Source: a virus. From it: a DNA stretch of 46,380 bases. Positions 22,700-29,502 of the stretch are shown piece by piece; position 1 is the stretch's first letter, and every line of letters starts with the position of its first letter. Under the pieces are notes generated by a model that was not told where the DNA came from, did not search any database, and worked only from the letters and a program-made list of their open reading frames with translations. The translations under genes and the position numbers were made by a program. Location of the stretch: positions 1-46,380 of IMG/VR virus record IMGVR_UViG_3300032020_000013. One strand, 5' to 3'.

Positions 22700-22896
22700 T
22701 AAAACTTACCGGCGAGTTCAGGCATCTGGCAGGAATCCACGGCCGGGTAGCTAAGGCCGCCGGACTCGAACTGTGCCAGGTACGGTGCAAGACCTGCGGG
22801 AATAGTCAGACCGTCAAGGGTGCGGACTGTCTACGCCGTGGTTGGCCGAGGTGTCACGGGGAAACAATGCAGTTAATACCGAAGGAGCCGCGATGA
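22682..22896 (+). repeat. 18-bp direct repeat flanking a gene cassette
   Basis: CCGAAGGAGCCGCGATGA is found at 22682-22699 and identically at 22879-22896. Each copy carries the end of one gene, the Shine-Dalgarno AAGGAG and the ATGA start of the next. The gene between (22696-22896) is thus bounded exactly by repeats, and deletion between them would leave a working junction. Confidence 0.75.
22696..22896 (+). CDS. Zinc-ribbon protein, paralogue of 21613-21825
   Basis: The product has 66 residues. C-K-T-C-G-N-S, then GADCLRRGWPRCHGE and LIPKEPR. An extra basic N-terminus (FRHLAGIHGRVAKAAG) is absent in the paralogue. It sits between 18-bp direct repeats. Confidence 0.6.
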   Translation: MIKLTGEFRHLAGIHGRVAKAAGLELCQVRCKTCGNSQTVKGADCLRRGWPRCHGETMQLIPKEPR

Positions 22897-23144
22897 GCGC
22901 CCGCGAACGGGCCAAGGAAATCTGTGGTCCGTGTCGATGCGGACCCCTCGGACGGCTGACACCCGAGAATAAAATATGCCTCACTTGCCGAGTAGAGGAT
23001 GCCATCCTCGCCCACGCGCGGGCGGTGAGGGAAGAGGATGCGAAGGTAGTCCGTGACTTCGGGAGGCGTGATGAGTGGCACGGATCTATAGCGGACATGC
23101 TGCACGAGATCGAGAATTTTATCCGTGCCCGTAAGGTGGAGTGA
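22893..23144 (+). CDS. Small Cys-containing helical protein
   Basis: The product has 83 residues. C-G-P-C-R-C (11-16) and C-L-T-C near 29 form a ribbon, followed by a long helix (EDAILAHARAVREEDAKVVRDFG; SIADMLHEIENFIRARK). It starts by ATGA within the direct repeat. Function unknown. Confidence 0.6.
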   Translation: MSARERAKEICGPCRCGPLGRLTPENKICLTCRVEDAILAHARAVREEDAKVVRDFGRRDEWHGSIADMLHEIENFIRARKVE

Positions 23145-23169
23145 TGCCTGACGCGATCCTGCGCGATGT

Positions 23170-24888
23170 GTGGGAGCAGTGACTGATCCCGTCGTCATCG
23201 GGGAATATACCTTATATCTGGGCGATGCGTTGGAGATTCTCCTGACGCTGCCCGATGCCTCCTTTGCCCGGTGTTTGACGGATCCACCGTACGGCTTGGA
23301 GTTCATGGGGAAGGAGTGGGATAAGCTCGACGGCGATGCCTGGAGGACGGGAGGAGGCTTCTCACAACCCGGCATTGGAGAACGTACAACCCCGTGGGTG
23401 TCGTTTGGCTCGGGCGATACAGCAAATGCGACGTGCTCCCTGTGCGGAGGAAGGATGCGAGGGGCACGCAAGTGTGTCTGTCCAGTTCCAGAATGGCATG
23501 TCAAGGGGAAGCCGCTTCAAGCGGCCGGCGTTGACTCTCGGCAGGCGCAGTCGCGGAAGATGCAGTCTTGGCATTACGCCTGGGCCGTCGAAGTCCTCCG
23601 CCTCCTCAAACCCGGTGCCCCCCTCCTCGCCTTCGGCGGCACACGGACCTTCCATCGGCTGACGTGCGCCCTGGAAGATGCTGGCTTCGAGATTCGAGAC
23701 TGCCTGATATTCTTATATGGCTCGGGCTTCCCAAAGTCCTTGGATGTGAGCAAAGCGATTGACAAAGCGGCGGGGACGGAGCGCCAGAAAGTCGCGGGCG
23801 GTGGTGTCGGGACGGATCTTCGTTATGGCGGGGGCTTTACGCCTAGCGTCCATCGTTCGGATATTCCTATTACCGATGCCGCCCGTCAATGGTCCGGCTG
23901 GGGCACGGCCCTTAAGCCCGCCTGGGAGCCAATCATCCTTGCCATGAAGCCGCTCGACGGCACCTTCGCCGAGAATGCGCTGAAGCATGGGGTGGCGGGG
24001 CTGAACATTGACGGGGGGAGGATTGAGGCAGAACCGTGGACGCGAATAGGTGAGCGCGATGACATGCGCGGTGGAAATTTCGGAAGCGGATCTGGCAAGA
24101 AAATATTGATCGGCGACGGTATCGCGCATTCACATCCCTCCGGTCGCTGGCCCGCGAATGTGATCCTGTCGCACACCGAAGACTGCGAGTTGGTGGGGAT
24201 GACCGAAGGATACCGCGACGCTGGGGGTGGGAGAAATAAGCTTTGGTCGCACTACCGCGACGGCAAGGAATCTACAGCATCCGCAGAACACAAGGTAATT
24301 CCAGAGGCCAGAGAGCTATGGAACTGCACTCCAGATTGCCCGGTGCGGATGCTGGATGAGCAGAGCGGGGAGTTAGGTGAATCAAAAGGCGGGTGGTCCG
24401 GGTGTGGAGCGCGTGATCGTGGGTACGGAATGAAAGCGAGGCCGGAAGTAAGGGGATTAGGATTCGGCGACTCCGGCGGCGCGTCCCGGTTCTTCTATGC
24501 GGCCAAAGCCGACCGCAGCGAGCGGGAAGAAGGCCTGCGCGGATTCATCCCCTGCGCGAAGTGCAAGGACAAGAATAGCCTGACGCACATAGACGAGAAG
24601 GGCCGAACGGTCAACTGTGTACGGAACGATCATCCGACTGTTAAGCCGCTACCGATCATGGAATATCTCTTGCGACTGACGAACATGCCGGGACTCGCCC
24701 CCGTGATTGACCCGTTCATGGGAAGCGGCACAACGCTGGTCGCGGCGGCCCGCCTTGGGATTCCGGCGGTCGGCATCGAGCGGGAGGAGCGGTCGTTCGA
24801 GATTGCGTGCCAGCAGGTGGAATATGCCGTAAAACAGGGTCGCCTCCCTTTCGTCGAGAGGCCGAAGGCGGAACAGTTGCGGATATGA
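23170..24888 (+). CDS. DNA methyltransferase (N4/N6, beta-type order)
   Basis: The product has up to 572 residues. Catalytic motif DPPY lies at 38-41, and the SAM motif DPFMGSGTT comes near the C-terminus (~515-523), so the order is DPPY first, as in beta-class enzymes. A Cys-rich insertion (CSLCGG...CVCPVP, ~90-110) may bind zinc. C-P-V-R-M-L-D-E-Q-S-G and H-P-T-V-K-P are typical of phage orphan methyltransferases. No restriction gene accompanies it, so it probably protects phage DNA. The start is uncertain: GTG at 23170 or 23179. Confidence 0.85.
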   Translation: MGAVTDPVVIGEYTLYLGDALEILLTLPDASFARCLTDPPYGLEFMGKEWDKLDGDAWRTGGGFSQPGIGERTTPWVSFGSGDTANATCSLCGGRMRGARKCVCPVPEWHVKGKPLQAAGVDSRQAQSRKMQSWHYAWAVEVLRLLKPGAPLLAFGGTRTFHRLTCALEDAGFEIRDCLIFLYGSGFPKSLDVSKAIDKAAGTERQKVAGGGVGTDLRYGGGFTPSVHRSDIPITDAARQWSGWGTALKPAWEPIILAMKPLDGTFAENALKHGVAGLNIDGGRIEAEPWTRIGERDDMRGGNFGSGSGKKILIGDGIAHSHPSGRWPANVILSHTEDCELVGMTEGYRDAGGGRNKLWSHYRDGKESTASAEHKVIPEARELWNCTPDCPVRMLDEQSGELGESKGGWSGCGARDRGYGMKARPEVRGLGFGDSGGASRFFYAAKADRSEREEGLRGFIPCAKCKDKNSLTHIDEKGRTVNCVRNDHPTVKPLPIMEYLLRLTNMPGLAPVIDPFMGSGTTLVAAARLGIPAVGIEREERSFEIACQQVEYAVKQGRLPFVERPKAEQLRI

Positions 24889-24992
24889 CAGTGATTTTCA
24901 TGTGGTACCCGACACGTCCTAGTCCCGGCTGGCGTTGCGTTGCCATGCGGTGGGGATTCGGATGGGTGAATAAGTTGTGGCGAAAGATATGA
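24885..24992 (+). CDS. 35-residue basic peptide
   Basis: The ATGA overlap with the methyltransferase end suggests it is translated. The product is rich in Trp, Arg and Gly (MWYPTRPSPGWRC, FGWVNKLWRK). Function unknown and very short. Confidence 0.4.
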   Translation: MTVIFMWYPTRPSPGWRCVAMRWGFGWVNKLWRKI

Positions 24993-25117
24993 TGTCCCTC
25001 GATGACGACATGATCGCCAGCATCCTTGCCGCCTACATCCTGGCGATTCTCTGTGGGCTGCTCTTTGAAAATCGAAACACAATGACTAGCGGGAAAACCA
25101 GAGGCCCGTCCGGGTGA
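24989..25117 (+). CDS. 42-residue membrane protein
   Basis: An ATGA overlap start. An acidic beginning (MMSLDDDMIA) is followed by one hydrophobic segment (SILAAYILAILCGLLF) and a basic tail. It is the last plus-strand gene before the convergent terminator hairpins. Confidence 0.5.
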   Translation: MMSLDDDMIASILAAYILAILCGLLFENRNTMTSGKTRGPSG

Positions 25118-25150
25118 CGCCGGCTGTGTCTCCGTTCAGCTCCCCGCTAG

Positions 25151-25173
25151 GTCCCTAGAGGCACACTAGGGAC
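25151..25173. terminator. Hairpin 1 of the convergent terminator
   Basis: A perfect 8-bp stem (GTCCCTAG / CTAGGGAC) with a 7-base loop lies between the end of the rightward gene block and the leftward block. It has no long T-run on either side. Confidence 0.5.
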
Positions 25174-25178
25174 GCAGG

Positions 25179-25203
25179 CCGGGCCGGTATTGCGCCGGCC
25201 CGG
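25179..25203. terminator. Hairpin 2 of the convergent terminator
   Basis: A perfect 9-bp GC-only stem (CCGGGCCGG / CCGGCCCGG, loop TATTGCG), extendable by pairs at 25176-25178 with 25204-25206. On the plus strand it is followed by TCTATTCTTT, a weak U-tract. It abuts the stop codon of the leftward gene, so it can serve both directions. Confidence 0.55.
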
Positions 25204-25204
25204 T

Positions 25205-25393
25205 CTATTCTTTGGCAGGTGGTTTGGGCCTATTCCAATCCGTCCGCTTGCACTTCGGACAGATTCGTGGCGATCCCTGTGCAGTTTGCTTGCGCTGAAT
25301 CCAAGGACCGTGCCCGCAGAGATCACAAACGTAGACCCGCACTTCCACGACCCATCCGCCAGGAAGCGGGGCAGAGAGGATTCGTTCGGTCAT
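25205..25393 (-). CDS. Zinc-ribbon protein
   Basis: The product has 62 residues. C-D-L-C-G-H (about 28-33) and C-P-K-C (about 46-49) form a rubredoxin-like ribbon, followed by a basic proline-rich tail (NRPKPPAKE). ATGA overlap with the upstream gene; last gene of the minus-strand block. Confidence 0.65.
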   Translation of the reverse strand: MTERILSAPLPGGWVVEVRVYVCDLCGHGPWIQRKQTAQGSPRICPKCKRTDWNRPKPPAKE

Positions 25394-25662
25394 GACGTGC
25401 CCTCCGTCGCCTGGATGGCGGCTTTCATCTTGAACTGTACCGGCCCGTAAATGTCATTATGCCAAAGCAAACGACGGGTTTCCGTCAATTCCTTCAATCC
25501 GGCCTCGCACGCCGCCAGCAGGGCAGGGGCGGCCTTGACGACAGGAAGTGGCACGTAAAGGACCCGGGAATCATCTACAGGGTCAGAAACGAGCGACAGT
25601 TGATTCCCTGGTCGATACTGCACATTACGATGGATTGAAATGTAAAGAGGTGTGTGGCTCAT
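25390..25662 (-). CDS. Unknown protein
   Basis: The product has 90 residues from the ATG behind AAAGGAGACACC. It has a beta-rich start (PLYISIHRNVQYRPG; RVLYVPLPVV), then a helix (APALLAACEAGLKELTETRRLLW). The tail LLAACEAGLK is a pattern common in small phage proteins of the 'L-L-A-A-C-E-x-A-L' type. No function known. Confidence 0.65.
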   Translation of the reverse strand: MSHTPLYISIHRNVQYRPGNQLSLVSDPVDDSRVLYVPLPVVKAAPALLAACEAGLKELTETRRLLWHNDIYGPVQFKMKAAIQATEGTS

Positions 25663-26165
25663 GGTGTCTCCTTTGTCACTGGTCTCGTCGCATATCCGAC
25701 GTATCCCTGGATAAGCCCATGATCCGCAAAAGACCACGATGTTTCAGAGTCGTTTGGCAAGATAACGTGATCCATGCACGGAATTCTCATCATATCCCCG
25801 AGCTTGACCAATTCTTCCGTCAAGGCTCTATCACCTGCCGATGGCATCTCCGATCCCGACGGATGGTTATGCACGAGGATGAATGCGGCCGCGGCCGATA
25901 GGATGCAGCCACGAAAGACCTTGGCGGGATAGATTGCTGCATCAGTCGGGCCACCTTCGCTGATGCGGTACAGTCCGAGGATCCGGTTGTCGCCCGCCAC
26001 CATGACAATCCAGCAGGATTCGTCAATCTGACCATCAAAGATCCTAGCCGAGCGAAACAAAGTCGCAACATCTTTCGAGGATGTGATCTTATTACCTATC
26101 CAGGACTGTTCATCGCCAATGGGCAAGCAACGGTAAGTGACTTCCATTTCTCTGACGAATCTCAT
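25659..26165 (-). CDS. RadC-like JAMM domain protein, copy 1
   Basis: The product has 168 residues behind GGAGGAGACGCC. The full metal motif H99-N-H101-P-S-G-x4-S109-x2-D112 is present, with E49 (DES) as the likely acid. The RadC-family feature P-A-K-V-F-R-G-C-I-L precedes it. These are JAB/MPN-fold proteins, presumed metallo-hydrolases. In mobile elements RadC relatives often sit with anti-restriction or DNA-processing genes, but their reaction is unsettled. It is strongly related to the product of 26628-27110. Confidence 0.85.
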   Translation of the reverse strand: MRFVREMEVTYRCLPIGDEQSWIGNKITSSKDVATLFRSARIFDGQIDESCWIVMVAGDNRILGLYRISEGGPTDAAIYPAKVFRGCILSAAAAFILVHNHPSGSEMPSAGDRALTEELVKLGDMMRIPCMDHVILPNDSETSWSFADHGLIQGYVGYATRPVTKETP

Positions 26166-26365
26166 GGCGTCTCCTCCTCATGCCATGTGATGCGTTTCTG
26201 CTGAGGACAGATGACTCCGGTAGCCCCACAGCGGCACTGGATGCTGATATGTGCTCCCTGCGCTGTGCAGGGCTTCCCGCGCATCCCAGTCCGACAATTT
26301 GGGGCAACGGTGCCAGCCCCGTAACCCCACTGAGTACCTTGCATTGGTTTGTGAGTGTGGTTCAT
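26162..26365 (-). CDS. Small Cys/His protein
   Basis: The product has 67 residues from ATG behind GGAGGACGCC. It starts MNHTHKPMQGTQWGYG. Cysteines C-R-C-G and C-P-Q-Q near 47-57, plus an earlier pair (about 26 and 34), may bind one zinc. It is coupled by ATGA to RadC copy 1. Confidence 0.55.
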   Translation of the reverse strand: MNHTHKPMQGTQWGYGAGTVAPNCRTGMRGKPCTAQGAHISIQCRCGATGVICPQQKRITWHEEETP

Positions 26366-26377
26366 GGCGTCCTCCTG

Positions 26378-26407
26378 CCCTTGCGGGTGCCCGCCGGCAA
26401 CGGCGGG
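26378..26407 (-). promoter_or_regulatory. Paired intergenic hairpins with GNRA loop
   Basis: On the minus strand CCC-GCAA-GGG (26387-26378) directly precedes the Shine-Dalgarno AGGAGG of the 26365 gene. A 7-bp stem CCCGCCG/CGGCGGG lies at 26407-26390. No U-run follows, so a leader structure or processing site is more likely than a terminator. Confidence 0.4.
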
Positions 26408-26414
26408 GAAGAGG

Positions 26415-26600
26415 TTACTCTTGCGAATTCCCTTCCTTGTCCGCGATCCATGCCGCGGACCCTCCAGCCCACGGTACGGCGATATATTCGCCGTTAACGA
26501 GCTGGTACAGAGTAAAGCCATCTTCGGGGCCTTCCCCTGTGCGGCGGGAGTAGATTTCCTCCCCTTCCCACACTTGCCCCCATGCCGTAAATGTTTTCAT
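26415..26600 (-). CDS. Small acidic unknown protein
   Basis: The product has 61 residues behind AGGAGG. It reads as two beta strands and a short end (TAWGQVWEGEEIYSRRTGEG; FTLYQLVNGEYIAVPW). No known family. It lies between the two RadC-like genes. Confidence 0.6.
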   Translation of the reverse strand: MKTFTAWGQVWEGEEIYSRRTGEGPEDGFTLYQLVNGEYIAVPWAGGSAAWIADKEGNSQE

Positions 26601-26613
26601 CTTCCATCCTCCT

Positions 26614-26625
26614 GCCCTCGCGGGC
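26614..26625 (-). promoter_or_regulatory. Hairpin with GCGA loop before the 26600 gene
   Basis: On the minus strand GCCC-GCGA-GGGC lies 2 bases after the stop of the upstream gene and flows into AGGAGG. GCGA is a GNRA tetraloop. It matches the arrangement at 26378 and 27156. Confidence 0.35.
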
Positions 26626-26627
26626 GG

Positions 26628-27110
26628 CTACTTTCTGCGCCGGTATTCCTCAATCAAACCGTGATCGGCAAACGACCAGTGCGCCTGGTTTCCAAGAATT
26701 ATATGGTCAACGCAGGGAATCCGGATATAGTCCCCAGCCCGGACCAACTCCTCAGTGACGCCTCGATCTGCCGCTGAGGGGTTTATCTCGCCGGATGGGT
26801 GATTGTGGACGAGGATCACAGCAGCAGCATTGACGAGGACGGCGCCGCGAAAGACCTTCGCCGGATAGACGCCGGCATCAGTCGGCCCCCCTTCTGAGAT
26901 CCGGTAGATGGCCAGCAGGCGGTTGTCTCCATTGACATAGATGGCCCAGCAGGATTCGTCAATTGCGTCGCCAATCACGGGCACCATAAGCGTGGCAATC
27001 TCCCGCGAGCAGGTGATCCGCACTTTACCTTGTCCGGTCGGGCGCGGATCGCCTGCCTCGATCTTCGCGTATCCTGGGACGAGTTCTCGGACCTTCATCA
27101 CGGGGGTCAT
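26628..27110 (-). CDS. RadC-like JAMM domain protein, copy 2
   Basis: The product has 160 residues behind AAGGAGACAAC. The JAMM motif is H102-N-H104-P-S-G-x4-S112-x2-D115 with E52. It shares Y-R-I-S-E-G-G-P-T-D-A, Y-P-A-K-V-F-R-G and W-S-F-A-D-H-G-L-I with copy 1, while the N-terminal 45 residues differ. Divergence of the front halves suggests two partners or substrates. Confidence 0.85.
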   Translation of the reverse strand: MTPVMKVRELVPGYAKIEAGDPRPTGQGKVRITCSREIATLMVPVIGDAIDESCWAIYVNGDNRLLAIYRISEGGPTDAGVYPAKVFRGAVLVNAAAVILVHNHPSGEINPSAADRGVTEELVRAGDYIRIPCVDHIILGNQAHWSFADHGLIEEYRRRK

Positions 27111-27155
27111 GTTGTCTCCTTCTCACCCGGCCTTCCACCGGATGTGGGGTTTACG

Positions 27156-27169
27156 CCCCCTTGCGGGGG
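27156..27169 (-). promoter_or_regulatory. Hairpin with GCAA loop before the 27110 gene
   Basis: On the minus strand CCCCC-GCAA-GGGGG lies 4 bases after the stop of the upstream gene. It is the third GNRA-type hairpin of this gene block and lacks a U-run. Confidence 0.35.
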
Positions 27170-27173
27170 TGGC

Positions 27174-27356
27174 TCACACAAGAGCATCCAAAGCCTTGGT
27201 CACAAGGTCGAGCACTTTCTGGCGCATTTCGTCGCGGTCAATGAAACCGTCGCGCTTCGCGGTGAGGACGTTGGCATCCACCGAACCGAAACCGATAGTG
27301 ACGTAGTAATCGGTGCCGTTTGACGTGTCCTTGCGTTCCGTTTTGATGACTTTCAT
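27174..27356 (-). CDS. 60-residue unknown protein
   Basis: The ATG follows AAAGGTGAG. It has a beta start (KVIKTERKDTSNGTDYYVTIGFG) then a helix (IDRDEMRQKVLDLVTKALDAL). No known family. Confidence 0.6.
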   Translation of the reverse strand: MKVIKTERKDTSNGTDYYVTIGFGSVDANVLTAKRDGFIDRDEMRQKVLDLVTKALDALV

Positions 27357-27402
27357 TGTCTCACCTTTCCCGCGTGTACCATGCGCGGCCCGGTAGAGTA
27401 GG

Positions 27403-27636
27403 TTAGGAGACGGTTAGGACCTTGCGAAAGACCAGAACCGTGACCGCGGCCGCGAAAGCCTCAGACCCGGCACGGCTATTCAATTGCCGAATGGTCAGTT
27501 TCAGGGCTGCATTGGCTGCAATGATGGCAGCATGAAGCGGATCTCGTACCTGGCTCGGTTCTGAACCGTAGTACCGCTTGAATTCGGTTACGATGGTATC
27601 CCGTTCACTGTCGGTCAAGGTTGCGTAGGTTTTCAT
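27403..27636 (-). CDS. Small helical unknown protein
   Basis: The product has 77 residues behind AAGGAGAAAGAGCC. It is all helical (LTDSERDTIVTEFKRYY; LHAAIIAANAALKLTIRQL; EAFAAAVTVLVFRK). The leader resembles that of the next upstream gene, so the two may share translation control. Confidence 0.6.
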   Translation of the reverse strand: MKTYATLTDSERDTIVTEFKRYYGSEPSQVRDPLHAAIIAANAALKLTIRQLNSRAGSEAFAAAVTVLVFRKVLTVS

Positions 27637-27664
27637 GGCTCTTTCTCCTTAATCCTTCGGTCGG

Positions 27665-27919
27665 TTAGCTATTGTCCTGAATGTGGATGGCCAGTGCCTC
27701 AAGCTCCCGATACACGGACTGGAGTTTCTCGACCCGGATACCATGCTCTTCGATTGCTACCGCAAAGGCACCGTTGCCCTGCACGTAGTAGTCCCGGGCA
27801 CTTGGGGTAGCCTTGACCAGGGCTGATACGGCATCTCGCACTGCATGGCCAGCAGTTAGCACTTGATTGAACAATTCTTCCGCCGATGTTCCGTTCAGGT
27901 GGATTGTTGGGAGCATCAT
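27665..27919 (-). CDS. Small helical unknown protein, first gene of the minus block
   Basis: The product has 84 residues. The start is MMLPTIHLNG behind GGAGGAAAGAGCC, not the upstream frame opening at 28009. It is helical (AEELFNQVLTAGHAVRDAVSALVKA; RVEKLQSVYRELEALAIHIQ), probably a small dimer. It lies closest to the divergent control region, so it is likely transcribed first. A regulatory role is possible but unproven. Confidence 0.65.
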   Translation of the reverse strand: MMLPTIHLNGTSAEELFNQVLTAGHAVRDAVSALVKATPSARDYYVQGNGAFAVAIEEHGIRVEKLQSVYRELEALAIHIQDNS

Positions 27920-28034
27920 GGCTCTTTCCTCCGGTTCGATGTGCGTTGCTACCAGCAGTACGTGCAAAGTGGATACCATGATCGGCACGGGAAAAATCCT
28001 CGTAACCATATGTTTTTGTGCGTATGACCTAAAC

Positions 28035-28079
28035 TGTCAAGGGACATATTGGGACGCATGGGACACTAAGAAAGGGACA
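28035..28079. promoter_or_regulatory. Divergent control region with GGGAC repeats
   Basis: Four GGGAC(A/G) units begin at 28041, 28051, 28060 and 28074, spaced 10, 9 and 14 bases, about one helical turn. On the minus strand TTGACA (28040-28035) directly follows them; its -10 is poor. The region separates the leftward small-gene block from the rightward replication-organiser-like gene. It may hold operators or iterons. Confidence 0.45.
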
Positions 28080-28081
28080 CA

Positions 28082-28687
28082 ATGCCACGAATTCGAACGA
28101 TCAAACCTGAAGCTCCCCAGCATCGCAAGGTCGGCAGGTTAAGTGACCGGCAGTTCCGGATCTGGGCAACGTGTATCACCCAAGCCGATGATGAGGGTCG
28201 TCTGGTGTGCGATCCTGAACAAGTGCGGGTCTGGGCGTTCGCCTACCATCCGGATGTTACCACGGAAATCGTGGAGGACGCGATCCAGGCAATCGCCCAA
28301 ACCGGGCTAATGAAGTTATATGAGGTTGATTTTATCCGATATGTCTGGTTCCCATCTTGGCGCGATCACCAGCGTATAAGCCACCCAACCCCGTCGAAAC
28401 TGCCTGCGCCTCCGGAGGATTCCGGAGGATTCCAGAACCTTCCACACGGAGACTCCGGAGGACTCCACAAGGAGACTCCACACGGATTGGATCGGAAGGG
28501 ATTGGAAGGGATAGGATCGGAAGGAGGAAAGGAAGCCTCCGGAGATTTCCAGAAGATTCCGGAGAAAACAACAAAGGAGCCATCGCCGGCCAGCTCTCCC
28601 GATGGGAGCGCCGGCGCTGGGGAACTACAAAACACGATAGAAAGGGTAGCGAATAAGATGGGATTCAACCGACAAAAAAACTCTTGA
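28082..28687 (+). CDS. Replication-organiser-like phage protein
   Basis: The product has 201 residues. The N-terminal ~95 residues carry RIRTIKPEAPQHRKVGRLSD, IWATCITQADDEGRLVCDPEQVR and YVWFPSWRDHQRISHP. This is the conserved front of phage DnaD/replisome-organiser type proteins that start DNA replication with host helicase. The middle (95-160) is low-complexity Pro/Gly/Asp encoded by TCCGGAGGA-rich repeats. The C-terminal ~25 residues form a helix. Repeats just upstream could be its binding sites. It is the only initiator candidate in the genome. Confidence 0.7.
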   Translation: MPRIRTIKPEAPQHRKVGRLSDRQFRIWATCITQADDEGRLVCDPEQVRVWAFAYHPDVTTEIVEDAIQAIAQTGLMKLYEVDFIRYVWFPSWRDHQRISHPTPSKLPAPPEDSGGFQNLPHGDSGGLHKETPHGLDRKGLEGIGSEGGKEASGDFQKIPEKTTKEPSPASSPDGSAGAGELQNTIERVANKMGFNRQKNS

Positions 28688-28711
28688 CAACGGACAAAAA
28701 AGGACTAGTGT
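28684..28711 (+). promoter_or_regulatory. Promoter for the HTH gene at 28729
   Basis: TTGACA 28684-28689 and TAGTGT 28706-28711 with a 16-base spacer. GACAAAAAA occurs at 28671 and again at 28693, 22 bases apart (two helical turns), flanking the -35 box like operator halves. The predicted start leaves a very short leader. Confidence 0.5.
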
Positions 28712-28728
28712 ATCCGAAAGGAGACACC

Positions 28729-29010
28729 ATGAGACTGAGCGGTAGGCGGGAGATTATGGGGTACATGCGGATCAAAAACCTGCGGACGCTTAACAAATAC
28801 AGGGGTTTAGGGTTGCCTGTGCATGTTACTCCGATAGCTGGCCTGTTCGCCCTGACCGACGAGTTAGACAAATGGGAGATCCCCGGGAGAAAGAAAGCAA
28901 TCAGGGGTGTATCCAAAAAGATAACAACCGGGGAAGCAAGTGAGAGTGCTTTCCAAGCTCTTGCGTTCGCCCGAAACGCCAAGACAGGTCAAGGGGCGAG
29001 GTCTGGATAG
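28729..29010 (+). CDS. Small helix-turn-helix protein (excisionase/AlpA-like)
   Basis: The product has 93 residues from the ATG behind AAAGGAGACACC. SGRREIMGYMRIKNLRTLNKYRGLGLPV is the MerR/excisionase-like winged helix, with ALTDELDKWE following as in AlpA-type HTH_17 proteins, then a basic tail. It may direct excision or replication choice. It has its own promoter. Confidence 0.65.
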   Translation: MRLSGRREIMGYMRIKNLRTLNKYRGLGLPVHVTPIAGLFALTDELDKWEIPGRKKAIRGVSKKITTGEASESAFQALAFARNAKTGQGARSG

Positions 29011-29083
29011 CATCTCGGCACAGGTCTGGAGCCGGCAACCAGCTCGCTGTGGATGACCTCAAGATGATCTGGGGCTCATCCGA

Positions 29084-29100
29084 TACCACAACATGTGGTA
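29084..29100. promoter_or_regulatory. Inverted repeat, operator-like
   Basis: TACCACA-ACA-TGTGGTA, 7-bp perfect arms around 3 bases. An outer CTCAT/ATGAG pair lies at 29075 and 29108. It falls in the 198-base gap (29011-29208), which has no other supported feature. It is a possible dimer-protein site for the adjacent HTH product. Confidence 0.4.
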
Positions 29101-29208
29101 AACGAGCATGAGATAATCACGGTTTCACAAAGGCTGGTTGCTAAGTACGCGCTAACATGGGGTCTATAGTAAGATGTCTGATAATACACAGACTGTGAAA
29201 TTGGGCTT

Positions 29209-29502
29209 GTGAAAACTATGGAGACCTGGTTTCTCCACATTGGCGACCCCATGGAACCGGCCCCCGGCCCCACCCCCCCCGGCGTCCCACCTCTCATGGC
29301 CATGGCTACCCCCTCCTCGGCATCGCAAGACAAAAACGCCTGTGACCATACTTCTTCGCGGGTCGATCTGATTCCAGTAACTCTCACACTTCTAGATCCC
29401 GTTCCTCCCCCCGACTTCCCCTTCGAGTGGCGCTGTCTCGTGCCCCACTTCGGAATTCGCTGTCCGAAGTGCAGCGGTGAGGTGTATGAGGCCACGGTAT
29501 GA
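29209..29502 (+). CDS. Proline-rich protein with zinc knuckle
   Basis: The product has 97 residues from GTG at 29209 or ATG at 29218; neither has a clear Shine-Dalgarno. The middle is proline-rich (PAPGPTPPGVPP) and the end is GIRCPKCSGEVYEA, one CxxC pair. The ATGA overlap with the next gene supports this strand over the long opposite frame. Confidence 0.45.
   Translation: MKTMETWFLHIGDPMEPAPGPTPPGVPPLMAMATPSSASQDKNACDHTSSRVDLIPVTLTLLDPVPPPDFPFEWRCLVPHFGIRCPKCSGEVYEATV

Noticed and set aside
23143-23181. 12-codon ORF before the methyltransferase
   Set aside because: Too short, and it overlaps the uncertain methyltransferase start; it may only be a coupling leader.
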